Shown: piece by piece, positions 12,462 to 21,509 of the stretch
How positions within the stretch are numbered: the stretch's first letter is position 1
How the letters are laid out: each line of letters opens with the position of its first letter
From: Bradyrhizobium nanningense
Lineage (GTDB): Bacteria > Pseudomonadota > Alphaproteobacteria > Rhizobiales > Xanthobacteraceae
Reading direction: 5' to 3'
NCBI RefSeq assembly: GCF_004114535.1
Contig: NZ_LBJC01000002.1
Coordinates: forward strand, 124,001-188,000
DNA length: 64,000 nucleotides
The notes under the pieces: model-generated
What the model saw: only the letters and a program-made list of their open reading frames with translations
Database searches by the model: none
What the model was told of the DNA's origin: nothing
Made by a program: the position numbers and the translations under genes

Positions 12462-14561
12462 TTAATCCTGGATCTTCGAGAAATCCGCCACCGCGCGCGT
12501 GGCGCTGCGGATCTCGTTCAGGAGCTTCAGGCGGTTCTCCCGCACCTTGGCATCGTCGTCGTTGACGCGAACCTTGTCGAAGAACGCATCGACCGGCGGA
12601 CGCAGCTTCGCCATCGCACTCATCGCGGCGGCAAAATCCTCCTTGGCGACCGCAGCATTGGCTTCCGCTTTCACCTCGCCGATCGCTTTCGCCAACGCCT
12701 TCTCCTCAGCGAGGCTGTAAAGTGCAGCATCCGGCGCGCCGTCGAAGCTGCGCTTGTCCTTTTTTTCCTCGATGGAGAGGATGTTGCCGGCGCGCTTGGT
12801 GCCGGCAAGCAGGTTCTTGCCATCGTCGCTGTCGAGGAATTTGCCGAGCGCTTCGACGCGGCGGACGATCACGAGGAGATCGTCCTGACCGCCGAGCGCG
12901 AACACGGCATCGACGAGATCGTGACGCGCGCCCTGCTCGCGGAGTTGGACCTTGAGGCGATCTGCGAAGAAGGCGAGCAGATCGCTCGGAAGCCTCGAGG
13001 CATCGGCCGGCTTCACCGACAAGCCGGCGAGCGCGGACGCGGCCACCTTCATGAGCGACAGACGCAACGCGTTCTCGGCAATCAGCCTGATCACGCCCAG
13101 CGCTGCACGGCGCAGCGCATAGGGGTCCTTGCTGCCCGTCGGCTTCTCGTCGATCGCCCAGAATCCAACCAACGTGTCGATCTTGTCGGCGAGCGCCACC
13201 GCCACGCTCACCGGATCGGTCGGCACGCGGTCCGCAGGCCCTTGCGGCTTGTAGTGCTCCTCCGACGCTGCGGCGACGGACGCATCCTCGCCCTGCGCCA
13301 GCGCGTAATACTTGCCCATCAGGCCCTGGACCTCGGGGAATTCGCCGACGACCTCGGTCAGCAAGTCGGCCTTGGCGAGATGCGCGGCACGCGTGGTCTT
13401 AGCGACATCGGCGCCGACCAGCGGTGCGATCTCCGCGGCGAGGCGCTCGATGCGCTTGATGCGTGCAGCCTGGGTGCCCAGCTTCTCATGGAACACGATC
13501 TGCTCGAACTTCGGCAGACGCTCCTCGAGCTTCGTCTTCAGGTCTGTCTCGTAGAAGAACTTCGCATCGCTCAAGCGCGCGCGGATCACGCGCTCGTTGC
13601 CGGCGATGATGGTCGCACCACCGTCGGTCGCCTCGATGTTGGCGACCAGGATGAACTTGTTGGCGAGCTTGCCCGTTTTGGGATCGCTGACCACGAAGCA
13701 CTTCTGGTTGTTGCGGATGGTGGCGCGGATCACTTCGCCCGGAGTCGCCAGGAATTCTGGCTCGAACGAGCCCATCAGCACGACCGGCCATTCGACCAGG
13801 CCCGCGACCTCGTCGAGCAGGTTCTGGTCCTCGACCAGCTCGAAGCCTTGCGCGAAGGCGAGCTGCTTGGCATCGGTGAGAATCGCGTCCTTGCGTCTTT
13901 CAGGGTCGAGCACGACCTTGGCGTCGAGCAGTTTTGCCTCGTAATCCTCGAAGCGGCGCAGCTGAATTGGCGCCGGCGCGAGGAAGCGGTGGCCGCATGT
14001 CGTCTGGCCGGCTTCGACGCCATCCACCGAGAACTTCACGACATCCGGCTCCTCGGTCTCGAGCCCGAAGGTCGCGGTGATCGCGTGCAGCGGGCGCACC
14101 CAGTTGAGCGAGCCGGGCTTGCCCGAGCGCGCGCCCCAGCGCATCGATTTCGGCCAGGGGAAGGTGCGGATGATGACGGGCAGGATTTCGGCGAGCACGT
14201 CGATCGCATCGCGGCCGGGCTTCTCGATCAATCCGATGTAGAAATCGCCCTTGGGGTCGCGCTGGATCTTGGCCTCATCCAGCGACTTCAGACCCGTTGC
14301 CTTCAGAAAGCCCTGCACGGCCGCATCGGGCGCGCCGATTTTCGGTCCGCGGCGCTCGGTCTTCAGATCAGGCTGGCGCGCAGGAATGCCGTGCACGGTG
14401 AGCGCAAGCCGCCGCGGCGTCGCGAACGCCTTCGCGCCCTCGTAGACGAGGCCTTCGGCAACGAGCTTGTCGGTGACCATGCGGCGCAGATCGTCCGCCG
14501 CCTTCGCCTGCATGCGCGCGGGGATCTCTTCCGAGAACAGTTCAAGCAAAAGATCGGGCAT
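12462..14561 (-). CDS. glyS: Glycyl-tRNA synthetase beta subunit
   Basis: 699 residues, the usual length for GlyS of the bacterial alpha2beta2 enzyme. It begins [18 protein letters not shown], the family signature, and has [22 protein letters not shown] (HD-like central region) and a C-terminal anticodon-binding region. It charges tRNA-Gly together with GlyQ. Its ATG shares one base with the glyQ stop codon (TGATG at 14561), so the subunits are translationally coupled. Confidence 0.97.
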   Translation of the reverse strand: MPDLLLELFSEEIPARMQAKAADDLRRMVTDKLVAEGLVYEGAKAFATPRRLALTVHGIPARQPDLKTERRGPKIGAPDAAVQGFLKATGLKSLDEAKIQRDPKGDFYIGLIEKPGRDAIDVLAEILPVIIRTFPWPKSMRWGARSGKPGSLNWVRPLHAITATFGLETEEPDVVKFSVDGVEAGQTTCGHRFLAPAPIQLRRFEDYEAKLLDAKVVLDPERRKDAILTDAKQLAFAQGFELVEDQNLLDEVAGLVEWPVVLMGSFEPEFLATPGEVIRATIRNNQKCFVVSDPKTGKLANKFILVANIEATDGGATIIAGNERVIRARLSDAKFFYETDLKTKLEERLPKFEQIVFHEKLGTQAARIKRIERLAAEIAPLVGADVAKTTRAAHLAKADLLTEVVGEFPEVQGLMGKYYALAQGEDASVAAASEEHYKPQGPADRVPTDPVSVAVALADKIDTLVGFWAIDEKPTGSKDPYALRRAALGVIRLIAENALRLSLMKVAASALAGLSVKPADASRLPSDLLAFFADRLKVQLREQGARHDLVDAVFALGGQDDLLVIVRRVEALGKFLDSDDGKNLLAGTKRAGNILSIEEKKDKRSFDGAPDAALYSLAEEKALAKAIGEVKAEANAAVAKEDFAAAMSAMAKLRPPVDAFFDKVRVNDDDAKVRENRLKLLNEIRSATRAVADFSKIQD

Positions 14562-15499
14562 CAGGCCGCTCCGCCCGCTTCAGTGTGGATCCAGGCCTCG
14601 CCGCAGGCCTTGGCCAGCTCGCGCACGCGAAGAATGTAGCTCTGCCGCTCGGTCACCGAGATCACGCCGCGCGCGTCGAGCAGGTTGAACACGTGGCTCG
14701 CCTTGATGCACTGGTCATAGGCCGGCAGCGCCATCAAATGCTGCTTCTTGTTGCCGCCGTCGCGCCAGCCGGCGTCGAGATATTTCTTGCAGGCCGCTTC
14801 CGCCATCTTGAACTGCTCGAACAGCATCGCGGTGTCGGCATATTCAAAGTTATGGCGGGAGTATTCCTGCTCGGCCTGCAGGAAGACGTCGCCATAGGTG
14901 ACCTTGGCATCACCATCGCGACCGTTGAAGTTGAGGTCGTAGACGCGGTCGACGCCCTGCACATACATCGCAAGGCGCTCGAGCCCGTAGGTGAGCTCGC
15001 CCGCAACCGGCGCGCATTCGAAGCCCGCGACCTGCTGGAAATAGGTGAACTGGCTCACCTCCATACCGTCGCACCAGCACTCCCAACCGAGGCCCCAGGC
15101 GCCCAGCGTCGGGCTCTCCCAATCGTCCTCGACGAAGCGGATATCGTGCACGGCGGAATCGATGCCGATCGCGGCGAGCGACTTCAGGTACAGCTCCTGA
15201 AGATTCGGCGGCGACGGCTTCATGATCACCTGGAACTGGTAGTAATGCTGCATCCGATTCGGATTCTCGCCGTAGCGGCCGTCCTTCGGCCGGCGCGAGG
15301 GCTGCACATAGGCGGCGTTCCACGGCTTGGGCCCGAGCGCGCGCAGCGTGGTCGCCGGATGGAAGGTGCCCGCACCCATCTCCATGTCGTAGGGCTGCAG
15401 GATCACGCAGCCCTGCTCGGCCCAGAACCGCTGGAGCGCGAGGATGAAGCCCTGGAACGAGCGTTCCGGGCGCATATGGGCGGGCAATGAGGCGTCCAT
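14561..15499 (-). CDS. glyQ: Glycyl-tRNA synthetase alpha subunit
   Basis: 312 residues; catalytic subunit of the heterotetrameric glycyl-tRNA synthetase. Visible class II aminoacyl-tRNA synthetase stretches: [58 protein letters not shown], and [17 protein letters not shown]. The reading frame is open further upstream to 15568, but homology begins at about residue 10 of the ATG at 15499, so I use that. First gene of glyQ-glyS. Confidence 0.96.
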   Translation of the reverse strand: MDASLPAHMRPERSFQGFILALQRFWAEQGCVILQPYDMEMGAGTFHPATTLRALGPKPWNAAYVQPSRRPKDGRYGENPNRMQHYYQFQVIMKPSPPNLQELYLKSLAAIGIDSAVHDIRFVEDDWESPTLGAWGLGWECWCDGMEVSQFTYFQQVAGFECAPVAGELTYGLERLAMYVQGVDRVYDLNFNGRDGDAKVTYGDVFLQAEQEYSRHNFEYADTAMLFEQFKMAEAACKKYLDAGWRDGGNKKQHLMALPAYDQCIKASHVFNLLDARGVISVTERQSYILRVRELAKACGEAWIHTEAGGAA

Positions 15500-15600
15500 C
15501 GTCAGATCAGGCTCTCGCGGGGGTTTTGAATCGCGCGGGACCGTATCGACGGCGGGGGTGGGAATCAAGGCAAAGGGGGCGGATTCGGGCCCAGTTCTCC

Positions 15601-15684
15601 GTCATGGCCGGGCTTGTCCCGGCCATCCACGACCTTTCTCGATGCACGAAGAACGTGGATGCCCGGGACAAGCCCGGGCATGAC
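15601..15684. repeat. Palindromic repeat (GGCCGGGCTTGTCCCGGCC family)
   Basis: Nearly identical in both arms to the element at 6228: GTCATGGCCGGGCTTGTCCC, CATCCACG, CGTGGATG, CCCGGGACAAGCCCGGGC, ATGAC. It lies between glyQ and the small membrane protein gene on the same strand. Confidence 0.85.
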
Positions 15685-15695
15685 GACCAGCGCGG

Positions 15696-15887
15696 CTAAC
15701 CCGGCCGATAAGCCCCGGTCACGGGGTCACGTTTCAGCGTCTGGATATCCCCCATGCGGGCGGTTTCAGCGACACGCGACAGGCGCATCTCCTCCAGCTC
15801 CTGGTTGATCCTGACAGCGGTCTTGTAGGCCCAGCGGACCACGGCAAGCCCGCCCAGCACGCCCGCGAAAGCGACGAACGGCGGCAT
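15696..15887 (-). CDS. Small membrane-anchored protein of unknown function
   Basis: 63 residues. The N-terminus, MPPFVAFAGVLGGLAVVRWA, is a single hydrophobic segment; the rest is charged, with RINQELEEMRLSRVAE likely helical, ending DPVTGAYRPG. I do not recognise a named family. It lies upstream of glyQ and downstream of the S49 peptidase on the same strand. No strong ribosome binding site is visible, but amino-acid composition and codon use look genuine. Confidence 0.6.
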   Translation of the reverse strand: MPPFVAFAGVLGGLAVVRWAYKTAVRINQELEEMRLSRVAETARMGDIQTLKRDPVTGAYRPG

Positions 15888-15991
15888 CGGTCGATCCTTG
15901 TCTAGTGCTCAGCCCCCACGCGCATTCTCGCGCAGTCCGGGCCGCGCCGCAATTGGCATGGCGAGGGCGAAATGGCGCGGGAGGGCGCCGG

Positions 15992-16900
15992 CTAGAACCC
16001 GAATTTCGCCCAAATCGCCCGCGTCTCGACCGCCGAGATCAGATCGTCCGGCAGCCCGGCCATCGATTCCAGGGCCGAAAGCTGCCCCGCGCCGGGCGAT
16101 TTCCGACCCAAAAGACCGGACAGCAGCCCGGTTGGCTGCGCGATCACGGGGGTGAGAACCTTCTCGCCGTAGCGGGCACGAAGAGTTGAGCGGAGATCGC
16201 CGATGCTGTCGGCAAGCCCCAGCGCGACCGAACTGTCGCCGGCCCAGTATTCGCCCGTGAACAGAGTGTCGTCGGAGCCCTTGAGGCGCGCAGCGCGGCT
16301 CTCCTTCACCAGCGAAATGAAGATCTGGTGGATCTCGCGCTGGATCGCCTTCAGCTTGGCGACGTCATCAGGATTTTCGGGCAGGAACGGATCGAGCATC
16401 GCCTTGTGCGCGCCGGCCGTATAGAGACGCCGCTCGATGCCGAGCCGCTTGATCGCCTCCTGGAAACCGAAGCTGCCGCCGACCACGCCGATCGAGCCGA
16501 GGATCGAAGACGGATCGCAAATGATCTCGTCGCCGGCGCAGGCGATCATGTAGCCGCCGGAGGCCGCAACGTCCTCGACGAACACGAGCACCGGCAGCTT
16601 CTTTTCCGCGGCGAGCTGCTTGATGCGCAGATAGATCTGGCGCGACTGCACCGGCGAGCCGCCGGGCGAATTGATCACCAGCGCCACCGCCTTGGCGTGA
16701 CGATACGAGAACGCGCGCTCCAGCACTTTCGCGACTCCTGCAAGCGTCAGGCCGGGGCGCAGCGGCGTCACCGCGCCGATCACACCGGAGAGCCGCACTA
16801 CCGGCACCACCGCGGCGCCGGGGCGGAAGCGCGCCGGCAGATATTGCATGAGCTTGTCGGCCAGGCCGGAACTCTCACGATCGTTCAATTGTTCGGCCAT
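15992..16900 (-). CDS. S49 family peptidase (SppA-like, short form)
   Basis: 302 residues, about half of E. coli SppA, like the archaeal/Gram-positive single-domain form. The Ser/Lys dyad region is visible: VINSPGGSPVQSRQIY, DVAASGGYMIACAGDEI (nucleophile Ser), ILGSIGVVGGSFGF, and the HKAMLDPF segment that holds the general-base Lys. It digests cleaved signal peptides or membrane protein fragments at the inner membrane; no clear transmembrane anchor is visible, so it may be peripheral. Start at 16900 has GAGG seven bases upstream. Confidence 0.9.
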   Translation of the reverse strand: MAEQLNDRESSGLADKLMQYLPARFRPGAAVVPVVRLSGVIGAVTPLRPGLTLAGVAKVLERAFSYRHAKAVALVINSPGGSPVQSRQIYLRIKQLAAEKKLPVLVFVEDVAASGGYMIACAGDEIICDPSSILGSIGVVGGSFGFQEAIKRLGIERRLYTAGAHKAMLDPFLPENPDDVAKLKAIQREIHQIFISLVKESRAARLKGSDDTLFTGEYWAGDSSVALGLADSIGDLRSTLRARYGEKVLTPVIAQPTGLLSGLLGRKSPGAGQLSALESMAGLPDDLISAVETRAIWAKFGF

Positions 16901-16954
16901 GCCGTTACCTCTGCTTAACCATTTCTTATCACGCGACTGTCATTGGAAGTGCCC

Positions 16955-16980
16955 GGAACGTGTTTTGCAGAAACTCCGTT
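16955..16980 (+). promoter_or_regulatory. EcfG (general stress sigma factor) promoter
   Basis: GGAAC (16955-16959), a 17-base spacer, CGTT (16977-16980): an exact match to the alphaproteobacterial EcfG consensus. It points at the 32-residue ORF starting at 17012 and would give a leader of about 25 bases with a ribosome binding site (CGGAGA) in it. It is divergent from the S49 peptidase gene. Confidence 0.7.
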
Positions 16981-17011
16981 GGGAGGCTGCAATGGGGCAG
17001 CGGAGAACACC

Positions 17012-17110
17012 ATGAAAGTCTACCTGCTGATGCTGCTGATCGGTGCGCTGTTCATGGCGATTCGCCTGACGTCTCCACAAGAGCAGCAATCGGAATCGCT
17101 TCCCCAATAA
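17012..17110 (+). CDS. Small membrane peptide, probable general stress response member
   Basis: 32 residues: starts MKVYLLMLLIGALFMAIRL, one hydrophobic segment, then a polar tail rich in Gln/Ser/Glu. CGGAGA stands 6 bases before the ATG. An exact EcfG promoter lies 32 bases upstream, and the stop codon is five bases from the convergent methyltransferase gene. I recognise no family. The combination of promoter, ribosome binding site and hydrophobic content makes it likely to be real; its function is unknown. Confidence 0.6.
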   Translation: MKVYLLMLLIGALFMAIRLTSPQEQQSESLPQ

Positions 17111-17114
17111 GTCG

Positions 17115-17882
17115 TCAAGGTTCCACCAGCGGCAAGGCCGCTCTCCCCTGCAAAATCTCCGTCATCTCGCTTTTTGACACGCGCGCCTCGTCGTTGAGCA
17201 TGAGGCCCGGCAGCAATCGCGTCGGGGCCCGGCCACCTTTGACCGCACGCACCAGCACGCGGATCGCGGGCCGCCCCGCTTCGCCGTGAACCGGCAGGAT
17301 CGAGAGGCTGCCGAAGCCGCGCGACAGTGCCGCCAGGACAGTGGCCAGGCCATCTGCACGCCAGATCAATGTCAGCACACCATTCGATCGGAGGATGCGC
17401 CGCGCTGCATGCACCCACGCATGCAGGGTCTCTTCCGTCGCCACATGCGCGATGTGACGCGCCTGATCGGGCGAGCCGCGATGCCGGGCCGGATCGTTGA
17501 ATGGCGGATTCATCAGCACCACGTCGACGCTGTCGGGCGACAACCCGTTTGACGCAAAAGCGTCGGCGCCGGCCGTGACGTCGAGCACGATCGTCTCGGC
17601 GGCAATCGCATTTGCCGCCGCGTTGCCGCGCGCGAGCTCGGCCAGTTCCGGATCGATCTCGACCAGGCTGAGGCCGACACCGGGGACGCGGCGGGCCAGC
17701 GCCAGTCCGGCCGCGCCGACGCCGGCTCCGAAATCGACCACGCGATCTCCGGGGCGGGCCTCGGTCGCCGCAGCGAGCAGGATGGCATCATGCCCGGCAC
17801 GATGGCCGGATCGCTTCTGCTTCAGGCGCAACTGCCCGCCGAGAAAGGCGTCCTCGGTAATATCTGCCGGCGCCTCACTCAT
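17115..17882 (-). CDS. TrmN6-like SAM-dependent methyltransferase
   Basis: 255 residues of Rossmann methyltransferase. Motif I is VVDFGAGVGAAGLALARR, the acidic end of strand 2 is LVEIDPELAELA, and the catalytic motif VVLMNPPFND is that of N6-adenine methylases. The opening DAFLGGQLRLKQKRSGHRAG is characteristic of the tRNA1(Val) A37 N6-methyltransferase group (YfiC/TrmN6), so a tRNA or other RNA adenine is the likely substrate. The frame is open upstream, but I start at ATG 17882, which overlaps the end of the DUF2007 gene by 8 bases and implies coupling. Confidence 0.85.
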   Translation of the reverse strand: MSEAPADITEDAFLGGQLRLKQKRSGHRAGHDAILLAAATEARPGDRVVDFGAGVGAAGLALARRVPGVGLSLVEIDPELAELARGNAAANAIAAETIVLDVTAGADAFASNGLSPDSVDVVLMNPPFNDPARHRGSPDQARHIAHVATEETLHAWVHAARRILRSNGVLTLIWRADGLATVLAALSRGFGSLSILPVHGEAGRPAIRVLVRAVKGGRAPTRLLPGLMLNDEARVSKSEMTEILQGRAALPLVEP

Positions 17883-18102
17883 CGCCGCGCAGTTCGTGAC
17901 TGAGGCCGGCTTGGGTGAGGAGTTCCCTCGCCTCCTGGGCATCGTCCTCATGGACGAGGATCCGCCGCGGCAAGATGCCGAGCGAGCCCTCGATGATGCT
18001 CATGTTCTGGTCCAGCACCAGATGATGGATATTGGCGCCATCGAGCAGCGCGCCGATCGCCGACACCAGCACCATGTCGTTGGTCCGAACCAGCTCACGC
18101 AA
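17875..18102 (-). CDS. DUF2007 domain protein
   Basis: 75 residues, a single DUF2007 (putative signal-transducing or regulatory small domain): RELVRTNDMVLVSAIGALL, then NMSIIEGSLGILPRRILV and DDAQEARELLTQAGL. I use TTG at 18102 as start because AGGAG lies upstream and homology begins immediately; the next ATG would remove conserved residues. It overlaps the TrmN6-like gene by 8 bases. Function unknown; this pair is common in alphaproteobacteria. Confidence 0.75.
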   Translation of the reverse strand: MRELVRTNDMVLVSAIGALLDGANIHHLVLDQNMSIIEGSLGILPRRILVHEDDAQEARELLTQAGLSHELRGDE

Positions 18103-18234
18103 ATTGCAGGTCTCCTGCCTGAAAAGGGGGCAACGGCAAATGTCAATGGTTCCGCAGCACTTGCCGCATCCGCCGCCAGTTTCTATTGTCTTTCCGTCAG
18201 AATAGCCCTTCCGGGGCAAATATTGGAGACCGGC

Positions 18235-19242
18235 GTGGCCGTCATCGTACCTTTCGAAACTCCCGGCGCGTCGATCGAAGAGCTGGTTGCCCTTGTCGCC
18301 CCTGACATGGAGCGCGTCAACGCCACGATCCTGTCGCGGACCGGTTCGGACGTGACCATGATCCCGGAAGTCGCCAACCATCTGATCTCCTCGGGGGGCA
18401 AGCGGCTGCGGCCGATGCTGACGCTCGCCATGGCCAACCTCGCCGGCTACACCGGCGACGGTCACATCAAGCTCGCTGCCTCCGTCGAGTTCATGCATAC
18501 CGCCACGCTCCTGCATGACGACGTCGTGGACGAGAGCGAGATGCGCCGCGGCAAGCTGTCGGCGCGCATGCTCTGGGGCAACGAGGCGAGCGTCTTGGTC
18601 GGCGACTTCCTGCTCGGCCAGGCCTTCCGCATGATGGTCGAGGTCGGCTCGCTCCGTGCGCTCGACATCCTCTCCGCGGCGGCCGCCACCATCGCCGAGG
18701 GCGAGGTGATGCAGCTTGCCGCCGCCAAGAACACCGCGACCACCGAGGACGAATATCTCGCCGTGATCCGCGGCAAGACCGCCGAGCTGTTCGCCGCCGC
18801 CTGCGAGGTCGGCCCCGTCATCGCCAACCGCCCGAAGGCCGAGCAGACCGCCTGCCGCTCGGTCGGCATGAATCTCGGCATCGCCTTCCAGCTCGTCGAC
18901 GACGTGCTCGACTATGGCGGCAAGAGCGCCAAGCTCGGCAAGAACACTGGCGACGATTTCCGCGAGGGCAAGATCACGCTGCCCGTCGTGCTCGCCTTCC
19001 GCCGCGGCAACGACACCGAGCGCGCCTTCTGGATCCGGGCGCTGGAGCGCGGCGAGATCGGCGACAGCGATCTCGATCACGCCCTCGGGCTGATGAACAA
19101 GCACCGCGCGCTCGAGGACACGTTGAGCCGCGCCCAGCACTACGGCGCCATGGCCGTCGACGCGCTGGCGCTATTCCCGTCCTCGCCGATGAAGAGCGCG
19201 CTGGAGCAGGTCGTGGCGTTCTGTCTGGCACGGTCGCATTAG
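18235..19242 (+). CDS. ispB: Octaprenyl/polyprenyl diphosphate synthase
   Basis: 335 residues; trans-prenyltransferase that builds the ubiquinone side chain from FPP and IPP. Both Asp-rich motifs are present: LLHDDVVDESEMRRG (first) and FQLVDDVLDYGG (second), with GGKRLRPMLTLAMANL at the substrate pocket entry and GDDFREGKITLPVV near the end. Start is GTG 18235 with GGAGA at 18225-18229. The small residues before the first Asp motif would set chain length; decaprenyl is usual in Rhizobiales, but length cannot be read safely. Divergent from DUF2007/TrmN6-like genes. Confidence 0.95.
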   Translation: MAVIVPFETPGASIEELVALVAPDMERVNATILSRTGSDVTMIPEVANHLISSGGKRLRPMLTLAMANLAGYTGDGHIKLAASVEFMHTATLLHDDVVDESEMRRGKLSARMLWGNEASVLVGDFLLGQAFRMMVEVGSLRALDILSAAAATIAEGEVMQLAAAKNTATTEDEYLAVIRGKTAELFAAACEVGPVIANRPKAEQTACRSVGMNLGIAFQLVDDVLDYGGKSAKLGKNTGDDFREGKITLPVVLAFRRGNDTERAFWIRALERGEIGDSDLDHALGLMNKHRALEDTLSRAQHYGAMAVDALALFPSSPMKSALEQVVAFCLARSH

Positions 19243-19282
19243 GCTTTCTGAGTTTCGGCGCACCGCTAGCGAAACACTCGGT

Positions 19283-19411
19283 GTCGTCCCGGCGAACGCC
19301 GGGACCCATACCGCGTGATCTATCGACACAGTGTCGGTGCGAGTACCGATAATAACCAATCTTCGCCAACCACTCCCTGTGGTTATGGGTCCCGGCGTTC
19401 GCCGGGACGAC
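19283..19411. repeat. Palindromic repeat (GTCGTCCC family)
   Basis: Outer arms GTCGTCCCGGCGAACGCC and GGCGTTCGCCGGGACGAC are perfect complements; CCCATA...TATGGG continues the stem. Same family as the elements at 3547 and 52667. It lies 40 bases downstream of ispB. Confidence 0.85.
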
Positions 19412-19444
19412 ACCGGTGAGATAGGTCCCAGCTGCGTCAACACC

Positions 19445-19522
19445 GTCATTGCGAGCGCAGCGAAGCAATCCAGAATCCCACCGCGGCGACGGTCTGGATT
19501 GCGTCGCTGCGCTCGCAATGAC
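19445..19522. repeat. Palindromic repeat (GTCATTGCGAGCGCAG family)
   Basis: Arms GTCATTGCGAGCGCAGCGA and TCGCTGCGCTCGCAATGAC are nearly perfect complements around CAATCCAGA...TCTGGATTG. It is the cleanest copy of the family also seen at 8194. Confidence 0.85.
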
Positions 19523-19633
19523 GAATACGGCGCCCGGCCGTCGTGCGCAGTCTCGCATTTCAAATCGCTGCGCAACTCTCGCTATAGCAGCCCCCTCCCG
19601 TCCTCCCTCGGCCCGTATCGCTCATCTACAGTC

Positions 19634-19650
19634 ACTTGCATTTTGCAAGT
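19634..19650 (+). promoter_or_regulatory. Inverted repeat upstream of HxlR gene, probable autoregulatory operator
   Basis: ACTTGCA-TTT-TGCAAGT is a perfect 7-base inverted repeat, ending 21 bases before the HxlR start codon at 19672. HxlR-type winged-helix dimers bind such short palindromes and often regulate their own operon. Confidence 0.65.
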
Positions 19651-19671
19651 TACTCACCTATCTTCCGCCTC

Positions 19672-20187
19672 ATGCAGCCCAAATCTCCCTCCATCCTGGA
19701 ATGCCCGGTCGGCCGCGCCGTGGAGACGGTCGGCGAATGGTGGAGCATCCTGATCCTGCGGGATGCGTTTCAGGGGGCGACCAAGTTCGACGAGTTCTCG
19801 CAAAGCCTCGGCATCGCGCCGAACATCCTGTCGCGGCGACTTGCCCATCTCACCGCATCGGGCATGTTCGTGCGTCGCCGCTACAACGAACGCCCGCCGC
19901 GCTCCGAATATGTGCTGACGGACAAGGCGCGGGATTTCTTTCCCGTCATCGTGGCGCTGCTGGCCTGGGGCAACAAGCATCTCGCGCCCAAAGGCGAGTC
20001 CATCGTGCTGGCAAACCGGAGCAACGTTCGCCCGGTCGATCCGATCGTGGTCGACGCTACCGACATGCAGCCGATCACGCTCGCCAATACCGTCGCCGTC
20101 CCCGGGCCGCGCGCCAGCCGCGGCATGCGCAAGCACCTCGCTTCACTCAAGGCCATGAACCCGGCCGTCGCGCCGGCTGGAGAATAA
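19672..20187 (+). CDS. HxlR family transcriptional regulator
   Basis: 171 residues. The N-terminal ~95 form the HxlR winged helix: CPVGRAVETVGEWWSILILR (with the conserved Cys near residue 10 and the W-S-I-LILRD motif), FDEFSQSLGIAPNILSRRL (recognition helix) and YVLTDKARDFF. The C-terminal ~70 residues are an extra segment. HxlR Cys residues often sense electrophiles. The start codon follows a perfect palindrome at 19634-19650. The stop is one base from the next gene, so it is cotranscribed with a KAS-II-like synthase, which it probably controls. Confidence 0.9.
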   Translation: MQPKSPSILECPVGRAVETVGEWWSILILRDAFQGATKFDEFSQSLGIAPNILSRRLAHLTASGMFVRRRYNERPPRSEYVLTDKARDFFPVIVALLAWGNKHLAPKGESIVLANRSNVRPVDPIVVDATDMQPITLANTVAVPGPRASRGMRKHLASLKAMNPAVAPAGE

Positions 20188-20188
20188 T

Positions 20189-21451
20189 ATGCGTCGGATC
20201 GTCGTGACAGGCATGGGCGCGGTGTCACCGCTCGGTTGCGGTGTCGAACTGTCCTGGCGCCGGCTGCTCGCCGGTCAAAGCGGGCTGCGCCCGCTGCCGG
20301 AATGGGCGCAGGCACTGCCGGCGCGCATCGCCGGTCTTGTGCCCGACAAGGCCGACGATGCCGAAGGCGGCTTCGATCCGGCAGAGGCCGCCGCGCCAAA
20401 AGACCAGCGCAAGATGGACCGCTTCATCCTGCTCGCATTGCTCGCCACGGCAGAAGCGGTCGCGCAGGCCAAATGGACGCCGCTGGACGCTTCCGCGCTG
20501 GAGCGGACCGTGACGATCATCGCCTCCGGCGTCGGCGGCTTCCCGGCGATGGCGGAAGCGGTGCGCATCACCGGGCAGCGCGGGGTGCGCCGGCTCTCGC
20601 CGTTCACGATCCCCTCGTTCCTCGCCAATCTCGCCGCCGGCCACATCTCGATCAAATACGGCTACAAGGGCGCGCTGGGCACGCCCGTCACGGCCTGCGC
20701 CGCCGGCGTCCAGGCGATCGGCGATGCCGCGCGCATGATCCGCGCGGGCGAAGCCGACATTGCGATCTGCGGCGGCGCGGAGGCCTGCATCGATATCGTC
20801 AGCCTCGGCGGCTTTGCCGCCGCGCGCGCCCTCTCGAGCAGCTTCAACGACGCGCCCGCGCGCGCCTCGCGCCCGTTCGATCGGGATCGCGACGGCTTCG
20901 TCATGGGCGAAGGCGCCGGCATCCTCGTGATCGAGGAGCTGGAGCATGCGCTGGCGCGCGGCGCTTCGCCGATCGCGGAGATCGTCGGCTACGGCACGAC
21001 GGCGGACGCCTATCACATGACGTCGGGGCCGCCCGACGGCGAGGGTGCCCGCCGCGCCATGGAGATCGCGCTGCGCCAGGCGAAGCTTACACCGGCGGAT
21101 TTGCAGCATCTGAATGCGCATGCGACCTCGACGCCGGCCGGCGACGAGAGCGAGCTCGGCGCGATCGCCGCGCTGTTCGGGCGCAACCGCGGCATCGCGG
21201 TGAGCGCGACCAAATCGGCCACCGGCCATCTGCTCGGCGCCGCCGGCGGCCTCGAGGCGATCTTCACGGTGCTCGCTTTGCGCGACCAGATCGCGCCGCC
21301 GACGCTCAATCTCGAAAACCCCGATGCGGGCGCTGACGGCATCGATATCGTCACCGGCAGCGCGCGGCCGATGCCGGTGCAGCATGCCATCTCCAACGGT
21401 TTCGGCTTTGGCGGGGTGAATGCCAGCGTCATCTTCCGCCGCATGGGCTAA
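20189..21451 (+). CDS. Beta-ketoacyl-ACP synthase II (FabF-like)
   Basis: 420 residues with the Cys-His-His triad of KAS I/II: TACAAGVQAIGDAARMI (nucleophile Cys near residue 168), NAHATSTPAGDESELGA and SATKSATGHLLGAAGGLEA; NGFGFGGVNASVIF near the end is also canonical. It elongates acyl-ACP with malonyl-ACP. The start at 20189 is one base after the HxlR stop, with GGAGA upstream. Being tied to its own regulator and away from acpP/fabG, it is more likely a specialised or inducible KAS II than the housekeeping FabF. Confidence 0.9.
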   Translation: MRRIVVTGMGAVSPLGCGVELSWRRLLAGQSGLRPLPEWAQALPARIAGLVPDKADDAEGGFDPAEAAAPKDQRKMDRFILLALLATAEAVAQAKWTPLDASALERTVTIIASGVGGFPAMAEAVRITGQRGVRRLSPFTIPSFLANLAAGHISIKYGYKGALGTPVTACAAGVQAIGDAARMIRAGEADIAICGGAEACIDIVSLGGFAAARALSSSFNDAPARASRPFDRDRDGFVMGEGAGILVIEELEHALARGASPIAEIVGYGTTADAYHMTSGPPDGEGARRAMEIALRQAKLTPADLQHLNAHATSTPAGDESELGAIAALFGRNRGIAVSATKSATGHLLGAAGGLEAIFTVLALRDQIAPPTLNLENPDAGADGIDIVTGSARPMPVQHAISNGFGFGGVNASVIFRRMG

Positions 21452-21509
21452 ACGACGGGCCCTGAACCGGAAGACTTGCAATCGCGGTCCGCTGCGCTAC
21501 GAAAACAGG

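Larger units (their letters stand above)
19243..19671. other. Intergenic region between ispB and the HxlR gene
   Basis: 429 bases holding two palindromic repeats (19283-19411 and 19445-19522) and, at its end, the HxlR operator (19634-19650). I see no ORF or RNA gene in the rest. Confidence 0.6.
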
